A DNA stretch of 64,000 bases from Ruminococcus flavefaciens (GTDB taxonomy: Bacteria > Bacillota > Clostridia > Oscillospirales > Ruminococcaceae): positions 1 through 64,000 of the forward strand of contig CACYSQ010000009.1 in NCBI GenBank assembly GCA_902777125.1. The letters are read 5' to 3'. The notes under the pieces were generated by a model that saw only the letters and a program-made list of their open reading frames with translations, was not told where the DNA came from and did no database searches. This document shows positions 47,080 to 54,146 of this stretch, piece by piece (the stretch's first letter is position 1; each line of letters opens with the position of its first letter). The position numbers and the translations under genes are program-made.

Positions 47080-47206
47080 TAGTTTACGGAGCGATTCTAC
47101 GATTATAACAATATGATAGTATCATAATGATAATATCTATGTGCGCATTTCACAATCCTGACGCTGATGACTGAGCTCTCCGGAATGCTTGCTTATCCAC
47201 GGTTAT

Positions 47207-47246
47207 AAAAAAATGCCGTATGGGAAGAAATTTCTTCCCATACGGC
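47207..47246 (-). terminator. Terminator of the proline-rich protein gene
   Basis: A perfect 32-base palindrome at 47215-47246 (GCCGTATGGGAAGAAA and its complement) is followed on the minus strand by seven T. Confidence 0.85.
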
Positions 47247-47321
47247 AAGCGGTGGTCATATGAAACCTTACCTTTCCGCGACGGGTGCGGAAAGTGAAAG
47301 ATGATTTATCGTGAGATCAGA

Positions 47322-48122
47322 TCACTCAGCAGCTTCTTCCTCAGCAGCCTCAGTGGTTTCCTCTGCTGTCTCCTCGGCGATAGCCTTGGGACCGTGCTTC
47401 GGGCCGTGCTCAGGAGCCTTGGGCGGCTCGGGCTTGTTTGCATCGTCGATTACCGGAGGTGCGGGCGGCTCGGGCTTGTTTGTGTCGTCAACTACCGGAG
47501 GTGCAGGCGGCTCGGGCTTGTTTGCATCGTCGATTACCGGAGGTGCAGGCGGCTCGGGCTTGTCAGTGTCGTCAAGCTCGGGAGCTACAGGCGGCTCAGG
47601 CTTGTCAGTGTCGTCAAGCACGGGAGCAGCAGGCGGCTCGGGCTTGTCAGCATCGTCAACTACCGGAGGAACGGGCAGTTCAGGCTTCTTGAGGTCGTTA
47701 ATATCGAGCTCATTGATGCAATACTCAAACCAGATAGCCTTCTGCTCATCGTCTGCAAAATCGAGGTTCTCGAAATCAAAGCTCTCGAGGATCTGCTTCT
47801 TTACTTCCTTAACGCCGATATGTGCGGGAGCCTTGGGAGCTTCGGGTGCCTCGGGAGCAACAGGAGCCTCAGGTGCAACGGGTGCTTCAGGAGCTTCAGG
47901 AGCTTCGGGAGCCTCCTCTGTCTCGGAAGCTGCTTCCTCAGTTTCAGCGGCAGTTTCTTCTTCTGCTGCTTCATCAGTAGTTGTTACTTCTTCAACAGTA
48001 GTGGTCTTCTCGGACTTTTCTTCGCTTGCTGACTGAGTGCCTGCGAATGCGCTTATACCAGTAGCAACGGAAAGAAGTGATACTGCTGAAATTGCTGCGA
48101 TGATCTGTTTTCTGCTTTTCAT
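47322..48122 (-). CDS. Secreted proline/acid-rich repeat protein
   Basis: A 266-residue exported protein with a signal peptide (cleavage near SAFAG, residue 27). A Thr/Glu/Ala-rich stretch, an AP(E/V)AP repeat and a short conserved-looking globular segment (about 105-165) are followed by six 14-residue repeats of the type KPEPPAPPVIDDAN and an acidic tail. No catalytic motif and no sorting signal is seen; it may stay in the wall or be released. The same KPEPP type of sequence occurs in the ectodomain of RsgI (50027-50962). Its upstream region carries an ACCCCG-N18-CGTA element like that before sigI, so it is a candidate sigma-I target. Function unknown. Confidence 0.75.
   Translation of the reverse strand: MKSRKQIIAAISAVSLLSVATGISAFAGTQSASEEKSEKTTTVEEVTTTDEAAEEETAAETEEAASETEEAPEAPEAPEAPVAPEAPVAPEAPEAPKAPAHIGVKEVKKQILESFDFENLDFADDEQKAIWFEYCINELDINDLKKPELPVPPVVDDADKPEPPAAPVLDDTDKPEPPVAPELDDTDKPEPPAPPVIDDANKPEPPAPPVVDDTNKPEPPAPPVIDDANKPEPPKAPEHGPKHGPKAIAEETAEETTEAAEEEAAE
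47436..47687 (-). repeat. Six in-frame 42-bp tandem repeats
   Basis: The repeats encode 14-residue units (KPE-L/P-P...DD-A/T-D/N). The third-last and last copies are nearly identical in DNA, suggesting recent duplication and possible copy-number change. Confidence 0.85.
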
Positions 48123-48183
48123 TTTAAAAAACTCCTTTTTAATAAATTTTTCGTGGAGCGCTTTCCGCGTTCTGATAATAGAT

Positions 48184-48211
48184 TACGGAGGAGCTTTTTT
48201 AAAAACGGGGT
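48184..48211 (-). promoter_or_regulatory. Putative sigma-I promoter of the proline-rich gene
   Basis: Minus strand ACCCCG (48211-48206), 18 bases, CGTA (48187-48184). The same elements with identical spacing precede sigI. ACCCC/CGAA-like boxes are the type recalled for SigI promoters. No good sigma-A promoter is seen in this 230-base gap. Confidence 0.5.
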
Positions 48212-48289
48212 AGTTTTGGAAATTTTTTCAGAAAAATTACGAAAAGTAGAAATCGGCCGCTAAGAGGCAGAATAAACCCGCAATTCTAT

Positions 48290-48319
48290 AAAAAAAGTCC
48301 GGAAGCTTTTAACTTCCGG
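48290..48319 (-). terminator. Terminator of the split GGDEF gene
   Basis: CCGGAAG (48299-48305) pairs with CTTCCGG (48313-48319); the minus strand continues ACTTTTTTT. Confidence 0.8.
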
Positions 48320-48352
48320 TTTTTTGTATACCACGGTTATGACTGGACTTTT

Positions 48353-49528
48353 TCATGATAAACGGGACCAGTTCCTGCTGCGAATGCGCCTGTCCTTTTC
48401 GGGGTGCAGACGGTAGAATTCTTTCTTGTCCTTGTACATTCGTTCGTCAGCAGTCTGCATTGCATTACGGATATCGTAATCGCCGGTACAGTAGAAGCTG
48501 CCGACAGCAAAGCTGACGTCAGATGTGTTATCCGCAAGTCCGCGGAGCTGAGCTATCTTCTCATTGAACCTGTCCTCAGGGGTATTGAGGCAGAAGACCA
48601 CAAATTCATCGCCGCCTGCACGGTATATCTCTTCATCTCCGAAAGCTATCTTCAGCAGAGATGCCGCTCTCGAAAGGAGCTTGTCACCTGCATCGTGACC
48701 CTTGCTGTCATTTACGTTCTTCAGACCGTTCAGGTCGGCGAAGACAACACCGAGCGAACTATGTTCATTTGCTTTGCCGGAAGCAAGCTGTTCTACGCGC
48801 TCATTCATGGCGTTTCTGTTGTTGACCTTAGTTAAACGGTCGACCGTGCTCTCGAATTCAAGACGGGAAATGAGCTGATGATTTTGAATGACCGCTGCAA
48901 GGAGGAACGAACAGAGTTCAAGCGTCTTTTTGAGCTGCATAAGCTTTGAAGTATCGAAATTCGCGACCCAGATAAAGCCTACAAGAGACTGCTTGCAGCG
49001 TATTTCGTAGAGAATGATGTTTTCGACATGATGCTTGATGAGGGAATTGTACCACTGAGGATCGCGTTCTTCGATAACTCCGAGGTTTTCGAGGAGGAGA
49101 CAATCGCTCATTGCAAGGACCTTTTCCCAGCGCATCGCAACTTCAAAGGGCGAGCAGCCCATTTCTGCCGCAATATCAAAAAGTGTTTTTTGCTGAACTC
49201 CTTCAGCGTTTATGAAGCAGCAATCCTGGCTCGTATTGTCAACTGTGTAGATCGAGCAGTTGTTTGCAGCGCATATTTTCTTTATTTCAGCAGCAGTTGC
49301 CGCCATAGCCTGTTCAAAGTCCTGTACCTCATGAAGCTTTATGCTGATATTAGTAACTGCCGTTGCAACGTCTGCTGAATGCTGGGACATCGAATCCGTT
49401 TCGATATCATCGGCATATTCAAGGATATATAGAACGTGAACAGTCTTTGTGCCGTCCTCAGCGGGATCTGTATCCATATTGGTGACGGGGATATAGAAGC
49501 CCTTGAGCCAGAAACCACGGGCATTCAC
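48353..49528 (-). CDS. GGDEF diguanylate cyclase, main part of a frameshifted gene
   Basis: Encodes about 391 residues: a PAS-like end, a GAF-like sensor region (about 60-210) and a GGDEF domain with VFADLNGLKNVNDSKGHDAGD and the active site RAGGDEFVVF, so cyclic di-GMP synthesis is expected. The apparent GTG start has no ribosome binding site of its own. The open frame continues upstream across an A6 run (49544-49549) into the frame of the 49525-49779 segment, whose start has a good GAGGAGG site. The two parts very probably form one protein of about 475 residues broken by a -1 shift. Confidence 0.85.
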   Translation of the reverse strand: MNARGFWLKGFYIPVTNMDTDPAEDGTKTVHVLYILEYADDIETDSMSQHSADVATAVTNISIKLHEVQDFEQAMAATAAEIKKICAANNCSIYTVDNTSQDCCFINAEGVQQKTLFDIAAEMGCSPFEVAMRWEKVLAMSDCLLLENLGVIEERDPQWYNSLIKHHVENIILYEIRCKQSLVGFIWVANFDTSKLMQLKKTLELCSFLLAAVIQNHQLISRLEFESTVDRLTKVNNRNAMNERVEQLASGKANEHSSLGVVFADLNGLKNVNDSKGHDAGDKLLSRAASLLKIAFGDEEIYRAGGDEFVVFCLNTPEDRFNEKIAQLRGLADNTSDVSFAVGSFYCTGDYDIRNAMQTADERMYKDKKEFYRLHPEKDRRIRSRNWSRLS

Positions 49529-49779
49529 ATAGGAATACAGTGATTTTTTCTGTTTCCGCTCTCATAGAGATACCTCTCGAAATTGAGATCCATCCAGTAA
49601 TTCCTGTAGGGGATACCGGGATAGAATTCGGGGGCGTCAGGGCTGAAATGGAGCATACCCTCATTCTGACTGTTGACCGCCATAAGACGTATCTCGCTGA
49701 AGCTGCCGTCTGGGAGAATGTCGAATGAATATAAACTGGCAAGTCCGTCGATGCCTTCTATCCATGACTGATAATCCAT
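49525..49779 (-). CDS. N-terminal part of the frameshifted GGDEF protein
   Basis: Encodes 84 residues (MDYQSWIEGIDGLASLYSFD...) of a PAS-like sensor and has the ribosome binding site GAGGAGG. It stops by ATGTGA just after AGA-AAA-AAT, which fits the -1 slippery pattern X-XXY-YYZ. A slip back by one base would read on as Lys-Lys-Ser-Leu-Tyr-Ser-Tyr into the GGDEF frame. Whether this is a mutation, a phase-variable A-run, programmed frameshifting or a base error cannot be told here. Confidence 0.7.
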   Translation of the reverse strand: MDYQSWIEGIDGLASLYSFDILPDGSFSEIRLMAVNSQNEGMLHFSPDAPEFYPGIPYRNYWMDLNFERYLYESGNRKNHCIPM

Positions 49780-49838
49780 GAAAAATCCTCCTCTTTGCTG
49801 AATTGGAATAGCTGGTATAATAAACGTGCTGTAACGAC

Positions 49839-49860
49839 ATAATTATCTAATGATAATTAT
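49839..49860. repeat. Perfect inverted repeat upstream of the GGDEF gene
   Basis: ATAATTATC, TAAT, GATAATTAT: a 22-base perfect inverted repeat 60 bases upstream of the start. It may be an operator. The surrounding 240-base gap holds nothing coding. Confidence 0.5.
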
Positions 49861-49978
49861 ACAGCATCAGAACAATAAAGACAATAGACAAAATGTTAAT
49901 TATAATAATTCAAAGACTTAACAATAATATCAGCGAACTTTAAGCTGTAAAAAGAGGAGCGATCTGGCCCCTGCAAGC

Positions 49979-50005
49979 GAAAAGCGCCCGTTATGGGCGC
50001 TTTTC
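49979..50005 (-). terminator. Terminator of sigI-rsgI
   Basis: GAAAAGCGCCC (49979-49989) pairs with GGGCGCTTTTC (49995-50005); the minus strand ends TTTTC. Confidence 0.8.
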
Positions 50006-50026
50006 TAAGGAAGATTTATGGAGAAT

Positions 50027-50962
50027 TTACGGCGCTGTCTTGTCGGGCAGCTCCGGAATGCAGGCTGTCTGCATATTTGGAGCGTGAGTATTCTCATGGG
50101 GGAGCTTTGCGTCCGGAGAGACAGGTGCTTCCGGAGGCTTAACTGCGGGTCCGTCATGGTGAGCTTCACCCTCAGGGGGAAGGGGAGTGCTTGGCGGTTC
50201 AGGCTTCTGACCGTCCTTTTCCGTGGGAGGCTGAGGGGGCTCCGGAGGCTTATGCTCTGCCGGTTCAGAAGGAGGCTCGGGAACAGTCGGAACGGCTTCC
50301 TTGTCATGATGCGGAGGCTCGGGCTTGTCGCCCTCCGGAGGCTTAGGAGGCTCAGGTGCAGTAGGCGGCACAGGGTCTGCCACAGGCTTTCCGGCGTAAT
50401 TGTCGATCGGCTGGATATCAGCCTTAACGCTCATTCCTGCGAGATCCTCCTCGATCTCTTTACGGGAATTATCGCTCTCGCTGTCCGGAACGAATACCTC
50501 AACGGTATCGCCGTCGGAGATATAGCCCTTGGAAATGCCTATCCCGACTATGTCATTGATAGCGGAGTTCATGTCCTTGCCCTTGCCGCTGTATTCGCTC
50601 AGTATCGACTCGCCCTCTGGACTGATACTCTCGAGTTTTATTACCTTGTCCTTTTTGTTGAGGTACATTTTCACTCCGGCATTTGAAGATATGATGACAG
50701 TCGAATGCGTCTTATAGTTGACGGAGTAATAGTGATAGCCCACACCGCAGGTTATCGCGAGACAGGCTGCCGCAGCAGCAAGGCTCATGACGATGCGGCT
50801 CCTCCTTTTAGTCTCATGTTTCTCGTTTTCCATGAGGACCGGATCGGTCACCGTCTGACCGACCTCGTACCCGAGATTGGCTGCTTTTACAAAAGCGGAA
50901 TCCTCGTCCATAAGCACAGCATAGCCCTTATGACATTCCATAACGATATATTTCACTGTCAT
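50027..50962 (-). CDS. rsgI: RsgI-like anti-sigma-I factor with proline-rich ectodomain
   Basis: A 311-residue single-pass membrane protein. Residues 1-50 are the cytoplasmic RsgI_N domain (GYAVLMDEDSAFVKA, then VGQTV), 57-79 the membrane helix, about 80-190 the conserved juxtamembrane domain and 195-311 a Pro/Glu/Lys-rich tail with KPEPP and PPEPP motifs. RsgI holds its sigma factor at the membrane and releases it on an outside signal. Clostridial RsgI proteins often end in a carbohydrate-binding module; here the tail is low-complexity. The N-P pair reported as a self-cleavage site reads Asn94-Ala95. It overlaps sigI by four bases (ATGA). Confidence 0.85.
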   Translation of the reverse strand: MTVKYIVMECHKGYAVLMDEDSAFVKAANLGYEVGQTVTDPVLMENEKHETKRRSRIVMSLAAAAACLAITCGVGYHYYSVNYKTHSTVIISSNAGVKMYLNKKDKVIKLESISPEGESILSEYSGKGKDMNSAINDIVGIGISKGYISDGDTVEVFVPDSESDNSRKEIEEDLAGMSVKADIQPIDNYAGKPVADPVPPTAPEPPKPPEGDKPEPPHHDKEAVPTVPEPPSEPAEHKPPEPPQPPTEKDGQKPEPPSTPLPPEGEAHHDGPAVKPPEAPVSPDAKLPHENTHAPNMQTACIPELPDKTAP

Positions 50963-51675
50963 TCACCGCCTTTCAATACCTGCATTATGTGTCCGCGCAT
51001 TATCTCGTAGCCGTTTGTGCATATAAGCAGTACCGCAACAAGATAGCGCCTGTGTCTTTCAAGTGTTTTACGTTCGACCTCAGCGCCCTCGGCAAGCTTT
51101 GCTATCGGGACCTTTTTTGTCCGGAGGAAATCCGCAAGAAGCTCGGGATTTTTCCTCGCATAGCAAACAGCCTTCTGACATATCTTCAAGGTACGATGCT
51201 GCTGCGGAGAATTCTCTGCAACATCGCTCATGGAAACGCCGAAATCGTTCATCTGTGCAGAAAGCTCAGCTATTTCGTGCTTGGTAGCCTCACGAAGCTC
51301 AGCTTCGGCATAATCGTCGTTTGTATCAGCAACGGAGTCAATGAGACTGTTGTCATCTTCATCGGTCTGGTCAAGAGAGAGCGTGCCCTTACTGCGTTTT
51401 TCTCTCCGGAAGTTGTCGATAAGTCTGTTTTTTATGTATAGAGCGGCGAATTTAAGAAATGATCCGCGTATTCTTGAATACTTTTTTATGGCCTCGTAAA
51501 AAGCGAACATGGCTATGCTCAGCTCATCATCGCTGTCATCAGGGGCTCTGTTTATAAATTTTGAGGTCTCTGAGCGGATAAAGGGCATATAGGCTTCGAT
51601 AAGCTCGTCAGCTGCACGGCTGTCCTCCTTGGCCGCATAGACCTTTGATATGAGTTGTTTTGCATCGGGATCCAC
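50959..51675 (-). CDS. sigI: RNA polymerase sigma factor SigI
   Basis: About 238 residues of the SigI branch of the sigma-70 family. Region 2 reads ELIEAYMPFIRSETSKF, then DDELSIAMFAFYEAIKKY and FLKFAALYIKNRLIDNFRREKR; the C-terminal region with KVPIAKLAEGAEVERKTLERHRRYL is the SigI-type DNA-binding domain. SigI controls envelope or cellulosome genes. The start is taken as GTG 51675 because GGGGGTGA lies seven bases upstream; the in-frame ATG at 51690 has no binding site and sits almost on the predicted transcript start. Cotranscribed with rsgI. Confidence 0.88.
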   Translation of the reverse strand: MDPDAKQLISKVYAAKEDSRAADELIEAYMPFIRSETSKFINRAPDDSDDELSIAMFAFYEAIKKYSRIRGSFLKFAALYIKNRLIDNFRREKRSKGTLSLDQTDEDDNSLIDSVADTNDDYAEAELREATKHEIAELSAQMNDFGVSMSDVAENSPQQHRTLKICQKAVCYARKNPELLADFLRTKKVPIAKLAEGAEVERKTLERHRRYLVAVLLICTNGYEIMRGHIMQVLKGGE

Positions 51676-51703
51676 GATTCTCACCCCCATATTATTTATA
51701 GTA

Positions 51704-51731
51704 TGCGTAGCTTTGTCCCTGAAACCGGGGT
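51704..51731 (-). promoter_or_regulatory. Putative autoregulated sigma-I promoter of sigI-rsgI
   Basis: Minus strand ACCCCG (51731-51726), 18 bases, CGCA (51707-51704), matching the element at 48184-48211 in sequence and spacing. It predicts a start near 51698, about 23 bases before the GTG. Confidence 0.5.
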
Positions 51732-51969
51732 CACAGCCAAAATTTCCTTCAATAAATATAATATCAGATTTTACGCATTTTTTCAAGTACGTTTCCGGAA
51801 ATACTTTCAAAGAATTGCGGCTTGCATTTGACATTTTCAATAAACAGACAGCCGTGGATTATAATAGTACAGTATCTGCAAATCCACAAAAAAACAGCTT
51901 CATAAGGCTGCGTACAGAAACATATTCAAGGACAGCACAGCATACCATTTAGGGAAGGAAGTGATCGCA

Positions 51970-52089
51970 ATGAAGAAGACTGTACACGCTAAAAACAGTT
52001 TCAGGTCAGCCGACAGCGAGAAGCTGAAAAAGGCTGTGACAGAAAAGATCAGCAAGCTGGTGGACCGGCAGGTGAAGAAAGCAGGCTGA
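51970..52089 (+). CDS. 39-residue basic protein upstream of the recombinase
   Basis: A small reading frame encoding MKKTVHAKNSFRSADSEKLK and ending DRQVKKAG, with AGGGAAGGAAG upstream. It is lysine-rich and likely helical. It lies 37 bases before the serine recombinase on the same strand. Its good ribosome site and tidy placement suggest a real gene, possibly a leader or partner of the recombinase; I do not recognise the family. Confidence 0.6.
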   Translation: MKKTVHAKNSFRSADSEKLKKAVTEKISKLVDRQVKKAG

Positions 52090-52126
52090 ACGCTAAAGAA
52101 TAAGTGAATAGCAGGAGGTAAGGTCA

Positions 52127-53698
52127 ATGCCAATGGTTGGGATATACTGCCGCCTTTCAATCGAGGACAAGGACAAGACAGGGAGTAATCCGAGTGCAAG
52201 CATACAGAACCAAAAAGAAATGCTGCGTAATTACTGCAATGAGCGTAACTGGGAAGTCTATGACATTTACGTCGATGACGGTTACAGCGGCATTGACCGT
52301 GAACGTCCCGGCTTCAACAGACTGCTGAAAGACTGTGAAGCCGGCAATATAGACATAGTGCTGTGCAAGGACCAGTCGAGGTTTTCGCGCGATACGGTAG
52401 TTATCGAGCAGCTGATAAACGATAAGTTCCTCGAATGGGGTATAAGGTTCATCGGCGTTGCTGACAATGCTGATACAGACAGCGAAAGCTATGGCACGAT
52501 GCGGCTGTTCACAAGCGCCTACAACGAGATGTACGTCAAGGACATATCCTCAAAAATACGCCGGACCCTTGCATTTAAAAGGGAGCAGGGACAGTTTATC
52601 GGTTCGTTTGCGCCTTACGGCTACAGAATTGATCCAGATGACAAGCACCGCCTTGTTGTTGATGCGGAGGCTTCTGCTGTCGTGAGGACGATATTCAGTA
52701 TGTACATTAACGGTTCAGGCTACCGTGCGATAGTCAGGAAGCTCAACGATGACAGTATAGTAAGTCCTGCGGAATACAAACGTCAGCAGGGTTCAAGGTA
52801 TGTGAACTGCAATGCTGATTCAAGCAGTTCAAAGGGACTGTGGACACAGTCAACGGTTGCACGGATACTCGCAAACGAGATGTATACCGGTACTCTTGTC
52901 CAAGGGAAATCGCACCACATCAGCTACAAGAACAAGCACCGTAAAAAGGTCAGCAAGGCGGACTGGGTACGCATACCGGGTACACATGAAGCGATAATAG
53001 ACCGCGGAACATGGGAGCAAGCACAGGAACGGCTGAACAGTCATTGCAGGGTAGGAAAGCGCTCGGACGAGCTTTCGCCATTGTCCGGCAAGGTAAAATG
53101 TGCACTTTGCGGAAGTCCGATGAAGCGGAATGTCTACTACAACAGGGCAAAGACCGTCAGGTACTACAGTCTTCAATGCGCTGCCTATAAAACAGGCGCT
53201 ATGAACTGTCCCAACAAGACGAATATGAGCGGACTTGTTCTCGAAAAGAAAATTCTCGAAGAACTGAACCGTATCGTTGAAAAGTATTGTCAGGCTGACA
53301 AAATAGAAATAAGTGATATCTGCACCGAACAGCTGATGAGGCTCGGGGCAGAGCTTTCAAAGCTTGAAGAGAAGCGTAATTCGGCTCAAAACCGTCTTGT
53401 GAATATGTATAAAGATAAGCTCGACGGGCTGATCTCAGACGGTGACTATAAGCTTTTCAGGCAGAAGCTCACAGACGAGGAGCAGGCGATATGCATCCGG
53501 ATCAACGATATCGCCGTTCAGATAAATGAATGCCGCCAGCGTGTCAAAGACGATAAAGAAAAATGGACTGTCATCGAACAGTACACCCATTTCGACAAGC
53601 TTGACCGTACTATCGCAGAAGAATTCATAGACTGCGTTAAGATAGGAATGCCCGACGATAAAGGCAACCGTGAAATACATATCTACTGGAAAATATAA
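52127..53698 (+). CDS. Large serine recombinase
   Basis: A 523-residue site-specific recombinase. The catalytic domain holds YCRLSIEDKD with the nucleophile Ser11 and KDQSRFSRD with catalytic arginines. A recombinase domain follows (GSFAPYGYRIDPDD...), then a zinc-ribbon (CALCGSPM ... CAAYKTGAMNCPN) and a coiled-coil region (about 405-470). Such enzymes integrate or excise mobile elements or invert DNA. There is no phage or conjugative gene nearby and the flanking genes are intact, so it appears as a lone gene, possibly domesticated or the remains of an element. The last residues end just before a bidirectional terminator. Confidence 0.92.
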   Translation: MPMVGIYCRLSIEDKDKTGSNPSASIQNQKEMLRNYCNERNWEVYDIYVDDGYSGIDRERPGFNRLLKDCEAGNIDIVLCKDQSRFSRDTVVIEQLINDKFLEWGIRFIGVADNADTDSESYGTMRLFTSAYNEMYVKDISSKIRRTLAFKREQGQFIGSFAPYGYRIDPDDKHRLVVDAEASAVVRTIFSMYINGSGYRAIVRKLNDDSIVSPAEYKRQQGSRYVNCNADSSSSKGLWTQSTVARILANEMYTGTLVQGKSHHISYKNKHRKKVSKADWVRIPGTHEAIIDRGTWEQAQERLNSHCRVGKRSDELSPLSGKVKCALCGSPMKRNVYYNRAKTVRYYSLQCAAYKTGAMNCPNKTNMSGLVLEKKILEELNRIVEKYCQADKIEISDICTEQLMRLGAELSKLEEKRNSAQNRLVNMYKDKLDGLISDGDYKLFRQKLTDEEQAICIRINDIAVQINECRQRVKDDKEKWTVIEQYTHFDKLDRTIAEEFIDCVKIGMPDDKGNREIHIYWKI

Positions 53699-53702
53699 AA
53701 AA

Positions 53703-53726
53703 GTGTCCCATACGGACGCATTTTTT
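53703..53726. terminator. Bidirectional terminator between recombinase and PDF-like genes
   Basis: GTGTCC (53703-53708) pairs with GGACGC (53714-53719) around CATAC; six T lie to the right and TTTTTT on the opposite strand. It touches the stop codon of the minus-strand gene. Confidence 0.75.
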
Positions 53727-54139
53727 CATATCAGGATCCCCTCGAAATGGTCGGTCTCATGCTGGATTATCTGAGCGTCGAAGCCGCGGTATATAGCTCT
53801 TTTACGTTTGAAGCTCCTGTCGAGGTATTCAACCGAGATTATCGGATATCTGAGAGCTTTTGAAGAGCCGATAAGCGAAAGACAGCTCTCCGTTTCCTCT
53901 GCCGGTTCGCCTGATCTTCCGGTTATGACCGGATTTATCATGACCACAAGCTTTCCAGAGAGGTATGCCGCGAGTATTCTTTTCCTTACGCCTATCATGT
54001 TGGCAGCCATGCCAACACATCTTGCCTTGTTGGCTTCAAGAGTGTCGCAGAGGTCGGTGACGGTCTGCCTGTCCGACTTGTCTGCGGGCTCGGAGGGCAG
54101 TTTAAGGAATGCCCGGTCCTTGACTATTTCCTTTACCAT
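53726..54139 (-). CDS. Peptide deformylase-like protein
   Basis: A 137-residue protein of the peptide deformylase fold. Zinc ligands are kept: Cys86 in motif II (ESCLS) and His127 and His131 with Glu128 in motif III (QHETDH). Motif I reads GMAANMIG, with Met48 where active deformylases have the catalytic Gln (GxAAxQ), so activity on formyl-Met may be low or changed. It is about 15-50 residues shorter than housekeeping enzymes. It begins seven bases after the stop of the TrkA-N/RyR gene and so forms the last gene of the TIR operon. Confidence 0.88.
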   Translation of the reverse strand: MVKEIVKDRAFLKLPSEPADKSDRQTVTDLCDTLEANKARCVGMAANMIGVRKRILAAYLSGKLVVMINPVITGRSGEPAEETESCLSLIGSSKALRYPIISVEYLDRSFKRKRAIYRGFDAQIIQHETDHFEGILI

Positions 54140-54146
54140 AGCACCC

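Noticed and set aside
47436..47687. CRISPR array
   Set aside because: The 42-bp repeats have no unique spacers and stay in frame through a signal-peptide-bearing protein.
52127..53698. Prophage or integrative element around the serine recombinase
   Set aside because: No phage structural, relaxase, transposition or cargo gene is present within the neighbourhood and flanking genes are complete.
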